Of a DNA stretch of 64,000 nt, positions 9,047 to 18,913 are shown in pieces. Within the stretch, counting starts at the first letter, position 1; each line of letters starts with the position of its first letter. The notes below the pieces were generated by a model that was not told the origin of the DNA, did not search any database, and worked only from the letters and a program-made list of their open reading frames with translations. This DNA comes from Paraspadella gotoi (taxonomy: Eukaryota > Chaetognatha), in assembly GCA_051294375.1 (NCBI GenBank), contig CM119268.1:7150861-7214860 (forward strand). Direction: 5' to 3'. A program made the position numbers and the translations under genes.

Positions 9047-9430
9047 TGTCTCTCTCTCTCTCNNNNNNNNNNNNNNNNNNNNNNNNNNNNNNNNNNNNNN
9101 NNNNNNNNNNNNNNNNNNNNNNNNNNNNNNNNNNNNNNNNNNNNNNNNNNNNNNNNNNNNNNNNNNNNNNNNNNNNNNNNNNNNNNNNNNNNNNNNNNNN
9201 NNNNNNNNNNNNNNNNNNNNNNNNNNNNNNNNNNNNNNNNNNNNNNNNNNNNNNNNNNNNNNNNNNNNNNNNNNNNNNNNNNNNNNNNNNNNNNNNNNNN
9301 NNNNNNNNNNNNNNNNNNNNNNNNNNNNNNNNNNNNNNNNNNNNNNNNNNNNNNNNNNNNNNNNNNNNNNNNNNNNNNNNNNNNNNNNNNNNNNNNNNNN
9401 NNNNNNNNNNTCTCTCCCCTTCTCTCTCCC
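9047..9430. repeat. (TC)n microsatellite with a 348-N gap
   Basis: TC repeat at 9047-9062, N at 9063-9410, and TCTCTCCCC on the far side. Confidence 0.93.
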
Positions 9431-9822
9431 ACAGTCCATCACAACTTATGAAATATAAGAACGTAAAGATAATTGCCCTTTCCTTTCATTTTAAATGGTT
9501 TCATTGTATTCGACGGAAGCGCTTCCATAATACATATTGTCGGGTTGCTTTTGAAAAAAAAAGCAGAAAAGCAGGAAAGGAGCGGCGGAAATTAAAAGGG
9601 ACAGGAGAGGAGCGAGCGGTCGTGTACATTCGATTATTTACATATTTATTCTAATGGTTTTAAATTAAACTTTTACGATGCCGGGGTTTCTGGCAAGTGT
9701 TGTGTTGAAAGATGTTAAAATCGTTGAGGTAAATATAATTGGATGAAAACGAGATGTTCTCTCTCACAGGGAAATCATAGATTAGAAAAAAACAAAACAT
9801 TTGCTGTACATTCTTAAATATT
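9431..9822. other. Unique spacer
   Basis: AT-rich unique DNA. Frames that cross it start in the TC repeat, and none looks like a gene. Confidence 0.5.
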
Positions 9823-9871
9823 GGCTCTCTTTTCCGAAAGTGTCCCATTTTTGTTCCTTTTTTCTAAGAAT

Positions 9872-9973
9872 TTAATTGAGAGAGAAAACAAAATTTTTTT
9901 TTTGTTTACAAACAACATAGTTTACTTTTTGTTTGTAAATAAAAAACTAACTTTGTTTTCTCTCTCAATTTAA
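9872..9973. repeat. Long hairpin (inverted repeat, about 40-bp arms)
   Basis: AATTGAGAGAGAAAACAAA at the left is exactly repeated in reverse complement at 9952-9970. Pairing continues imperfectly inward to GTTTACAAAC/GTTTGTAAAT, leaving a loop of roughly 18 bases. Confidence 0.9.
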
Positions 9974-10828
9974 AAACGCAATAAAACAAAAGTCCCTTCA
10001 CTAAAAATTTAATTTTAATATTTAACCTTAAAGTAGCCATAGCCGATGAAATTTAAATGCTATTATACAGCGTTAAATAAAATCTATCATGACCATAGAT
10101 TATGGTATTAAAAATATTTTTTGTCAAAAATGCTTTCTTCTGAGGGTACTAGCCTAATTAAAAATATTATATTACTATATAGAGCAAAAAATTTTTTTTT
10201 AAATCTTAAAATTTTTTGATGGATTCTGATAGAGCATAAAAGGTTAAACAAGAAATATAATTACATCTTTTAAAAAATTCTTACGTTTTCTAAGTGAAAA
10301 TATAAAAAAACTGATAAAATCATCAAAAGATGATGATGATGATGATTTTTTACGGTTTTTCTTATTTTTGACACACTTATCGTAAAAATATTTAAAAAAA
10401 GAATTATACTTTGTGTAGACAACTTTTTATTGAGCTATCTGAATCTGCGTCTTAAAATTTAAAATTTCTAAAAAAACTTTTGGCCTTTCCTATATATAAA
10501 TAAATATTAAAAAAATTAATTACTAGGGTATAGAGCCATATTAGAAATTTTTTGTCCATTGAAAGTATCTTAAAAAATGTCTAAATATTCGTTTGAGCAT
10601 GTACTCACTCTAAATTTTTGACTTACCCCATTGAGTGCGGCTACCCCTACTTAAAGGAAAACGAATTTTTTTCACGCTTTAACTTGTCCATTACATAAAA
10701 AATAAATGTTGTTAAAGCGCAAAAAAATTTTGTTTTCCTTTAATCTACAAATCTTCAAACAACAAACGAAAGGATTATCACAAATATTTAACCTAAATAT
10801 ATTTTTAAACTCATGAACTAATCCCTAA

Positions 10829-10955
10829 ACTTTATCCATTACCCTAATCCTGAACCTTAACTCAGAACCCTTATCCTTAATTTTTAACCCTTATCCCTAA
10901 CCTTAATCCCTAATCATTGGCCTAATTCCTAACCTAATCTCTAACCATAACTTCC
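10829..10955. repeat. Degenerate CCTAA (telomere-like) words inside T1
   Basis: CCCTAA, CCTAATC, CCCTAACC and similar words recur irregularly at roughly 10-14-base spacing. They resemble degenerate telomeric repeat but are interstitial and also found in the T1 copies at 25796 and 27378, so they belong to the element. Confidence 0.8.
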
Positions 10956-11033
10956 TCCCCGATATTTAACTAAAAAAAAATTATTCTAATTGCCAATTAA
11001 AGTCGAAATGGGTCGTTCTGCAAAAATATGGCC

Positions 11034-11365
11034 GGAATTTGAAAATTTTTCTTCATTAACTGGTTGGCCTGTTGTCAAGGCCCCCCTGTATTACTCGGAA
11101 CATTTTTACGAGGGAAAAACTCACATCTCAAAGTCTGACGCTTCTTCAGAACGAAGATTATATTCGTACCGCAGTTTTCTTCTTAATTATCTTTTCTCGC
11201 TCGATATTCTCGAGTTCGTCTCTCAGGTCGGCGGTTCGCGCCCCGGGGATACAGTTTTTTTTTTTCCTTCCAATTTTGCATAAAAATTGTTCAATCTTCC
11301 ATCAACCCACGCGTGAGACTGAGAGGTCTGGACGTTCTGTGTTCTTGCGGACGTGAAGAACTGAA

Positions 11366-11370
<5 letters not shown>
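11034..11370. other. Unique spacer
   Basis: Two overlapping frames under 100 codons end just before the GA tract. They show no domain and I do not call them genes. Confidence 0.5.

Positions 11371-11421
<51 letters not shown>
11371..11421. repeat. (GA)n microsatellite
   Basis: Pure GA run of about 50 bases. Confidence 0.95.
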
Positions 11422-11425
<4 letters not shown>

Positions 11426-11820
11426 AAGTGAAACATTTTTAAAATGTTGAAATGTGTACATGTGTTGTCAATATTTATTCTTTTTTTTCTCTCTATGCAT
11501 TTTTCAAGATGTATTTCAGGGTGACGAATAATTTCAGTTCTGTTTAGGGAGACAAACAAGGACATTAGGAATATATGCGACAAACAAACACAGTTGTTTT
11601 TGCTGACAAACAAGCACAAGTTGCCTTTTGGATGACGAACAATCGTGAAAACGTGATTTACAAGCACAAAAGCTTCTCGGGTGAGGAACAAGCACAGAAT
11701 CGTTTTGGGAGTCAGGTGAACAATCAGAAGTGAGAGGAAAGCATTTTAGTTTGAATGGAGAAAAAGATTCGTGGAGAGAAAAATGACCAGAGTCCTTGAG
11801 AATCCATCGTTAAAACGAGA

Positions 11821-11825
<5 letters not shown>
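11422..11825. repeat. Spacer with ACAAGCACA / GAACAATC words
   Basis: From 11540 to 11735 a degenerate unit with GACAAACAAGCACA, GACGAACAATCGTG, GGAACAAGCACAG and GTGAACAATCAG recurs about every 25-35 bases, so it is a decayed minisatellite. No gene is seen. Confidence 0.6.

Positions 11826-11878
<53 letters not shown>
11826..11878. repeat. (TC)n microsatellite
   Basis: Pure TC run of about 50 bases. Confidence 0.95.
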
Positions 11879-11881
<3 letters not shown>

Positions 11882-12019
11882 GCTCATTTTTTTCTGCTTT
11901 TTTCTGTCTGTCTTTCGCTTTCAAGTGGAAAATTTAATTTGCATAAAGTATATTCAATTCGAATGGATGAATTTTAACGCAGCTAATAACTTATCATCTC
12001 GATTAATTAGTTCAAATTG

Positions 12020-12320
12020 AAAAGATTATATAAATAGAGAAGGAAGAATGAGATAGAGAAAAAAAAAGGAACATAAGGAAAGAAAGAAAACGAAACTTGA
12101 GGGGGAAAAAATAAAAGAAAGAAAAAATAAATTGAGAAAAAGAGAAAAAAAAAGAAATATACAGTCAGATAGAAATATAGTAAAAGAAACAAAGTAAAGT
12201 TAAAAAGAAAGAGAGAAAGAAAGAAAAGAAAAGAAAAGAAAAGAAAAAACTTACAAAAAAAAAAATAAAGAAACTTGGAAAAAAAAAGAAGTTAAAAAGT
12301 GAAAAGAAGTTTGGCGAAAG
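12020..12320. repeat. A-rich purine tract (AAAGA, AAAAGA words)
   Basis: The + strand is dominated by A with G, including an (AAAAG)n run at about 12218-12246. The minus strand reads Phe/Leu-rich by composition alone. Confidence 0.85.
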
Positions 12321-12349
12321 AATCAACGAAGCAGAAAATCAGGGTCACT

Positions 12350-12850
12350 GATTCGGCTTTGGTCATTCACGAGGCGCCTTTCGCCCCATAAAAGGCTCTT
12401 TCACTCCACTCTGGCTTATCTCGCTCTATCGAAGCCCCCTGCAAGTCACCGAGGCTTATCTCAACCCATCAACACCATCGGAGCTTATCTCGCTCCATCG
12501 AAATCCAAAACACAGTCCAGGGCTAATTTTTTGGCGTAAAGCCCCGTTCATCCTACGTGACTTATTTCGCTAAATCTAAGCCCCAATGGCTCGTGCCCTT
12601 TACCAAAGCTTATTTCACCCCATAGAAGCTTCCTAAACTTTACTATTGCTTTTATCGCTCCACTGAAATTCAGTACACTCCTCTAGGGCTTATTTTTTCT
12701 CCGTTATCTCCCCACGGCTTATCTCGCTCCATAAAAGCTGACTTCCACCCACCATAGCTCATTCAGCCCCGTCAAAGTCCTTTTCACTCTGTTCTCACTT
12801 CTGCCATATAAAAAGATTTTCCCTATCGATTCCAGCTTTCACTCCACAAA
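12350..12850. repeat. Degenerate GGCTTATCTCGCTCCAT minisatellite
   Basis: Units of roughly 35-45 bases contain GCTTATCTCGCTCCAT, CGAAGCCCC and variants. They are repeated about a dozen times, more degenerate toward the right. Part of the array lies in the duplicated locus and recurs at 17267-17670. Confidence 0.85.
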
Positions 12851-13867
12851 AGCTCCTTCAATGCAATTAGTTTTTATTTGTTTTTTTTTTATTTGTAAAA
12901 AAAATTTCTTCGCCTTCATGACGGCCTCACTACGACACCAAGGCTCCAAAAATTGTTGTATCCTTCCTATTAAACTCGTCAGTTATGAAATAGCATGTCT
13001 GAAACAATTACGTATTAACATGTCATTTACTGAACTTTAACTTTAGATGCTAGGTCGACGTACATGGGTTTAACATTAGTGTTAAAGTATAAATTTACCA
13101 ATCTAATGTGCATTCTTCGAAAAGCCTAAAAAAACCCAAAAGACTTGATTACATATCCTGGAAAAGCGATTTTAAAAAAGGAAGAAGAAGAGGAAATGAA
13201 AAAGGAAGAGGAAGAGAAAGAGAAAGAGGAAATGAAAAAGAAAGATCGGATTCGAGATATTAAAAGATTTCAATTCAAGAGAGAAAAAAAAAATTCAGGC
13301 TAAAAAAAATTATGAAAACTTCGATTTTTTAACTGCGTAAAGATAAAAAAAAATATCAAATTAAAGATATAAAGCCAAAATTGACAAATTAATTGAAAGA
13401 AAATACCAACTTAAAATGAATATGTGTAAACTTCAAAATTTTAGCGGAAGCAATCAATTTTAAATGAGCGGAACAATGAAAAACAGAGCAACGAATTATC
13501 TTACGAATAAAAAAAAAAAAAAAAAAGAAAAAAGAAGCATAATATATATCGCTTAAATAGAAAGCAGAAAATCCCAGATGAAAAAGCGAAAACAAACGTT
13601 ACCACCACAAAAGGAGAAGAAAAAAAAAAGAAGAGAGAAAAAAAAGGAGGGAAAAAAAAATCCGCCCCGTCAGTATTTCTCTCCGCGTCGAACAGGGTCC
13701 CTCGCCCCACCCCCAGCTACCCACCTCCGCCCACCTACCCTCCCTGCTATCCACCTCCCGCCCCCTAACCACCTAACAGCCGTGCGACTGGAGGCTTCGT
13801 TACTAATTAGCGACCGAAAATAAGCAAAAACTCCACATGTTCACTTGTTCCGAAAAAATAAGGGGGC
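12851..13867. other. AT-rich and A/G-rich spacer
   Basis: AT-rich DNA, then GAAAAAGGAAGAGG words (13180-13250), poly-A runs (13507-13530) and a short CCACCTCCGCCCACC-rich block (13700-13775). No gene is recognised. Confidence 0.55.
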
Positions 13868-13909
13868 TTTTTTTTTCTGCTTCACGGAACCGTGAAGCAG
13901 AAAAAAAAA
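13868..13909. repeat. Perfect 20-bp-stem hairpin with AA loop
   Basis: Nine T, then CTGCTTCACGG, loop AA, CCGTGAAGCAG, nine A. The other version of the locus has it at about 18686-18725 with one base missing. A (GAC)n tract follows 20 bases later. It is too symmetrical and short to call a miRNA. Confidence 0.92.
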
Positions 13910-13928
13910 CCGTCGTTAAAAGTTCACG

Positions 13929-14182
13929 CCGATGACGACGACGATAACGACGACGATGTCAATGATGACCCTGACTTTGGCGACTCCATTGTCAGTACCA
14001 AGTACCAACCATGAGTCAGACGTGATGACAGCGACGATCACAATGAAAACGGAGATTGCCTCGATGTTGATGATGACAACGATAACTATGATGTAGTTAT
14101 TGATAACAACGACTACAAGGACGATGACGATAACGACGACGACAACGACGACGATAACGACGACGATGACGACGACGACGAG
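13929..14182. repeat. Impure (GAC/GAT)n trinucleotide tract
   Basis: GACGACGAT words dominate at both ends, with less regular GATGAC sequence between. The minus strand reads as a Val/Ile run, a composition effect. In the other version (18748-18900) the tract is shorter and scrambled, as expected for a slippage-prone or poorly sequenced repeat. Confidence 0.85.
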
Positions 14183-14301
14183 GACCAACGCTGAAAAACC
14201 TAGTCCTCTCTTGTAAGACTTTCCCTCTGCAAATCGCTCGCATGGGGAACGATGACTGACGAAAACCAGGCGAACGAAAAGAAGAGGAAAACGGGACACA
14301 A

Positions 14302-14302
<1 letters not shown>

Positions 14303-14347
<45 letters not shown>

Positions 14348-14391
14348 GAGAGGAGAAGAGAAGGAGAGAGAGAGAGAGAGAGAGAGAGAGA
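14303..14391. repeat. (GA)n microsatellite, two blocks
   Basis: Two GA runs separated by a GATGAGAGAGGAGAAG interruption. The other version has a longer, cleaner run (20552-20660). Confidence 0.93.
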
Positions 14392-15590
14392 CGCGGATTC
14401 ACACTCTACATCCATTCACTGGCACTCTTTCACACTAAACGCAGTGCAGCAACAGCCTGTGATATCCAGTACTCGGACTAATTCATTCACATTAATACAG
14501 TAATACAGTAATACAGTCTCTCACACACACACGCAGCCTGTGATAGCCATGCACAACCATTGATTCCCAGTCATTCTCAGTAACATTCAGTCAAACACAT
14601 TCACTACCAGTCACAAGTCACAAACTCCCCCAGTTCATCGATCGCTGCTCTTCGATCCAAATAGACCCCGTATGTAGAAAACAACATCGGCCAACGAAAC
14701 AAAAACTCGAACCAGATCGATACGGCAGAAACCTTTTCACTTGCTGAAGATTGCTCTCCTCCCTTTACTGGAAGCAGCGTAGGATCGGGTACTATCTGGT
14801 GGCACGTAGTCGAGCATTGTGCCAAGGTCACCCCGCCTATAATAATGGCCTTTTTAAGTTGTGTCCCGGTGGCTCATCGAAAAGTACCGTCAGCTCTTGA
14901 CCATCAGGTATCGAGAGCGATTCCCATCATCCCACTTGGCGCCTTATCCACATTCTTTTTAGACACCCTACTCAATTGACTGTTCTCGTAACTAAGCGTA
15001 CAACAGTGACTGCGTTCTACTTCTCAGGATCACTCGTACAACCGTGTGGACCAATGTTCTACGTCCCGCTGATTGCGGAGAGACAATTAACTCGAGACGG
15101 CTTTCGTGCGAACCTCCTTCAATCAACTCTCGCCCCAAAGACTCTTGACCAATTATCGACGAATCGATGTTGACGTCGTCTCGTCGACGCCCACGTCTAC
15201 AAACGCGTGCGCGTCAAAGACGAGTGCACTCGCACGCAAAATACTCTCTCTTTTGTCGTCCGCGCTTTAAATTTCTCGAGTACTTTGCGAAACTTTAGTA
15301 TACGACGCTTTTTATTTCAAGCGTAAAAGCTTGATGTATATCTGTATAACTTATTCTTTTTTTAAAAGATATTGTACAATGAAACGTTTCATGTATGTTT
15401 TACATTGATTTAAATAATAATCATATGATCATCGGCAAATTTCATCACGTGACAAAGAGACATCCATGTTTTTTTTTTTTAATTCAATGTTTTTCGGGTT
15501 TTTTTTTCTTTTCGAAAATGAGGTCGTTGCCTTCGTGCCCGATCGCCTTTCTCTCTCTCCATAGAGTTCTGTCGTTCGTCGTCTTCGTTC
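14392..15590. other. Unique sequence, no gene recognised
   Basis: This is the least repetitive part of the locus. Frames of 65-75 codons exist on both strands, but they are shifted by indels in the second version (20661-21840) and show no recognisable domain, so I do not call a gene. Small repeats include (AATACAGT)n at 14491-14516, (CA)n at 14522-14534 and CAGTCACATTCAGTC-type words to 14630. Confidence 0.5.
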
Positions 15591-15628
15591 GTTCGTCGTC
15601 GTCGTCGTCGTCGTAGTCGTCGTCCCGC
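15589..15628. repeat. (TCG)n trinucleotide microsatellite
   Basis: TCGTCGTCG run with one TAG interruption. It recurs at about 21868-21903. Confidence 0.93.
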
Positions 15629-16001
15629 CGTCTTCATTATACGACTAATCGGGTTTCATTTGACGAACATTAATGGGTTTTTGATGGCATTTGACATCTT
15701 CGCTCCGCCCGTAGGACAGGAATCGATGGCGCGTGGAGACCCAGACAGAAAAAAAAAGTGTCTCTGTTTCCCCCCCGCCTTTTCTATTTTCTGGCGTTTG
15801 GTCTCGGCACCCCCCCCCGCCCGGGCGAGAGCTTTTCACGGGAATCTATGATGCCAAAATATATAATTCAAACCAAGCGCGAGGCTCCAGCCCCAAAAAA
15901 AGAATATTGAGCCATCTATCGTCAGCGATTGGAACAAACAAAACAAAAAGAGCGCAGAAGTGAAAAACTCAAACGAATATATAGGAGTGAGTGAGAGAGG
16001 T

Positions 16002-16004
<3 letters not shown>

Positions 16005-16067
<63 letters not shown>

Positions 16068-16170
16068 GAAATTTTGGCAGTTGGAGCCCTTCGAGTTGGC
16101 GTCGGGAAAAGAAATTCAGAACCAGACGACCGTGGCTGAAAGAACGAACGGAATAATGGGAAAAGAGGAT

Positions 16171-16232
<62 letters not shown>

Positions 16233-16275
16233 CGGAGAGAGAGAGAGAGAGGAGAGAAGAGAGAGAGAGAAGAAA
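16005..16275. repeat. (GA)n microsatellites, two clusters
   Basis: A long GA run at 16008-16063 and a second, interrupted set at 16170-16270, followed by A/G-rich DNA. The interruptions differ in the second version (22272-22515). Confidence 0.93.
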
Positions 16276-16379
16276 AGAAAAGGAAAACGAAGGGAAATTT
16301 CGGGAGTAAAGAGGAAAAATCAAGCTCTCGGGTTTTTTCCGTGTTTGACTTTTTTTTTTTGCTTCTCTGCTTGTTTCTC

Positions 16380-16399
16380 TTTGCTTGCATGCAAGCAAA
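16380..16399. repeat. 20-bp perfect palindrome
   Basis: TTTGCTTGCATGCAAGCAAA is its own reverse complement, set between T-rich tracts, and is preserved at 22623-22642. Confidence 0.92.
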
Positions 16400-16735
16400 T
16401 ATTCTCGGCTTCTGTTTTTTTTTGGGCGTTTTTTTTTCTTTCTTTCTGCCATTTCTTTTTTACCTTTCTGTTTTTATTTCTTTCTTTTTTTACCTCTCTT
16501 TTCCCCTGACAAGTCTTTTTTTTCCCCTCTTTTTCCAACGATTTCCCTCCATTTTCTCCGCCTTGCCTTTCAGCGCGATCAACGAGCGCCTCTCATTGCT
16601 GAGGACAAATTGATTTAACCTATCTATTAGCGCCTTTTTCTCCCACTTGACTTTTCTTTTTCTCTTTTCTTCTTCTCTCTTTTACTTCTCTTCCTCTGCT
16701 TCGTTATAAATTCAATGGATTCTTTTCTCTATCTC

Positions 16736-16775
16736 TGTCGTCGTCGTGGTCGTCGCCGTCGTCGTCGTCGCCGCT
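16736..16775. repeat. Impure (GTC)n trinucleotide tract
   Basis: GTCGTCGTGGTCGTCGCCGTCGTCG. It recurs at about 22975-23010. Confidence 0.85.
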
Positions 16776-16840
16776 TTCGTTACTGTCGAACGACATTGCC
16801 ACTCGTCGGTTAATTTTGACAACGATCGTGTTTTTGGCTT

Positions 16841-17085
16841 TTATTATACTTTGATGTAAGTTTCTATTACTTTTAATCCCTTATTTATAACATATTCTTC
16901 CTAAATTTCGACCAACATCGAACTAATTGTGTTTATTATACTTTGATGTAAGTTTCTATTACTTTTAATACCTTATTTATAACATATTCTTCCTAAATTT
17001 CGACCAACATCGAACTAATTGTGTTTATTATGATTTGATGTAAGTTTCTATAACTTCTTTATGACCAATTCTTCCTTTCCCACGT
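16841..17085. repeat. 92-bp tandem repeat, about 2.6 copies
   Basis: Units starting with TTATTATACTTTGATGTAAG begin at 16841, 16933 and 17025. The first two are nearly identical and the third decays after about 50 bases. The array is present at 23083-23330 in the second version. Confidence 0.92.
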
Positions 17086-17241
17086 AAAAGTTCCACTCTC
17101 AAAACTCCGCTCGGCCAATGACACTTCCCGATGACGCCAGACCGTCGACGCTCAAAAACATTTCTTTCTTCATTTGGCCTTAATAGTGTTTGCGCTGCAA
17201 CAAATTTTGCAATCGTTTTCTCGAAGGCAGAGAGAGAGAGA

Positions 17242-17266
17242 NNNNNNNNNNNNNNNNNNNNNNNNN
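17242..17266. other. Assembly gap (25 N) between the two versions of one locus
   Basis: The fixed length of 25 recurs at 38018, 47153 and 56874. At all four, the sequence after the gap duplicates DNA found before it. Confidence 0.99.
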
Positions 17267-18913
17267 CCGAGGCTTATCTCAACCCATCAACACCATCGGA
17301 GCTTATCTCGCTCCATCGAAATCCAAAACACAGTCCAGGGCTAATTTTTTTGGCGTAAAGCCCCGTTCATCCTACGTGACTTATTTCGCTAAATCTAAGC
17401 CCCAATGGCTCGTGCCCTTTACCAAAGCTTATTTGCACCCATAGAAGCTTCCTAAACTTTACTATTGCTTTTATCGCTCCACTGAAATTCAGTACACTCC
17501 TCTAGGGCTTATTTTTTCTCCGTTATCTACCCACGGGCTTATCTCGCTCCATAAAAGCTGACTTTCCACCCACCATAGCTCATTCAGCCCGTCAAAGTCC
17601 TTTTCACTCTGTTCTCACTTCTGCCATATAAAAAGATTTTCCCTATCGATTCCAGCTTTCACTCCACAAAAGCTCCTTCAATGCAATTAGTTTTTATTTG
17701 TTTTTTTTTATTTGTAAAAAAAATTTCTTCGCCTTCATGACGGCCTCACTACGACACCAAGGCTCCAAAAATTGTTGTATCCTTCCTATTAAACTCGTCA
17801 GTTATGAAATAGCAATGTCTGAAACAATTACGTATTAACATGTCATTTACTGAACTTTAACTTTAGATGCTAGGTCGACGTAACATGGGTTTAACATTAG
17901 TGTTAAAGTATAAATTTACCAATCTAATGTGGCAATTCTTCGAAAAGCCTAAAAAAACCCAAAAGACTTGATTACATATCCTGGAAAAGCGATTTTAAAA
18001 AAAGGAAGAAGAAGAGGAAATGAAAAAGGAAGAGGAAGAGAAAGAGAAAGAGGAAATGAAAAAGAAAGATCGGATTCGAGATATTAAAAGATTTCAATTC
18101 AAGAGAGAAAAAAAAATTCAGGCTAAAAAAAATTATGAAAACTTCGATTTTTTAACTGCGTAAAGATAAAAAAAATATCAAATTAAAGATATAAAGCAAA
18201 ATTGACAAATTAATTGAAAGAAAATACCAACTTAAAATGAATATGTGTAAACTTCAAAATTTTAGCGGAAGCAATCAATTTTAAATGAGCGGAACAATGA
18301 AAAACAGAGCAACGAATTATCTTACGAATAAAAAAAAAAAAAAAAAGAAAAAAGAAGCATAATATATATCGCTTAAATAGAAGCAGAAAATCCCAGATGA
18401 AAAAGCGAAAACAAACGTTACCACTCACAAAAGGAGAAGAAAAAAAAAAGAAGAGAGAAAAAAAAGGAGGAAAAAAAAATCCGCCCCGTCAGTATTTCTC
18501 TCCGCGTCGAACAGGGTCCCTCGCCCCACCCCAGCTACCCACCTCCGCCCACCTACCCTCCCTGCTATCCACCTCCCGCCCCTAACCACCTAACAGCCGT
18601 GCGACTGGAGGCTTCGTTACTAATTAGCGACCGAAAATAAGCAAAAACTCCACATGTTCACTTGTTCCGAAAAAATAAGGGGGCTTTTTTTTTTGCTTCA
18701 CGGAACCGTGAAGCAGAAAAAAAAACCGTCGTTAAAAGTTCAACGCCGATGACGACGACGATAACGACGCAACTGATCAGACGAGCAGCACGATCACAGA
18801 CGGAGTTCCGATGTAAATGACGAAATCTATGATGTGTAATACAAGACTAAGGACGACGAGAGACCAACGACCATGAACGAGAGACAACGACGAGACATAA
18901 CAGTCCTCTCTTG

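Larger units (their letters stand above)
9823..11033. mobile_element. T1 inverted-repeat element, long copy (1.2 kb)
   Basis: The left end GGCTCTCTTTTCCGAAAGTG and the reverse complement of the right end (GGCCATATTTTTGCAGAACG) form an imperfect terminal inverted repeat of about 28 bases, both running into CCCATTT. The same ends bound 27378-28093, and the left end recurs at 25796. The interior holds a roughly 40-bp-stem hairpin (9872-9973), AT-rich filler, a GATGAT run at 10330 and a stretch of degenerate CCTAA words (10829-10955). No transposase frame is seen, so it is probably non-autonomous. The target-site duplication is unclear and the superfamily undetermined. Confidence 0.75.
12450..17241. 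repeat. Duplicated locus, version A
   Basis: This 4.8-kb stretch matches 17267-23480 in order and nearly base for base, apart from small indels and one 1,543-bp insertion in the other version. It ends in a (GA)n run at the 25-N gap, and the second version begins right after the gap at the equivalent of 12449. The layout suggests two haplotypes or an unmerged contig overlap, not a true tandem duplication. Confidence 0.85.

Noticed and set aside
10829-10955. True telomere or subtelomere
   Set aside because: The CCTAA words are degenerate and interstitial, and they recur inside other copies of the same inverted-repeat element.
13868-13909. microRNA precursor
   Set aside because: The stem is only 20 bp with a 2-base loop and half of it is T/A runs. 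It is too short and symmetrical for a pre-miRNA.
13916-14299. 127-codon Val/Ile-rich minus frame, superficially membrane-like
   Set aside because: It is the translation of a GAC/GAT repeat, and the tract is scrambled in the other version.
14604-15173. 75-codon minus frame and 65-codon plus frame in unique DNA
   Set aside because: They overlap no known domain, and the frames shift or change length in the second version (20903-21441), so there is no sign of constraint.
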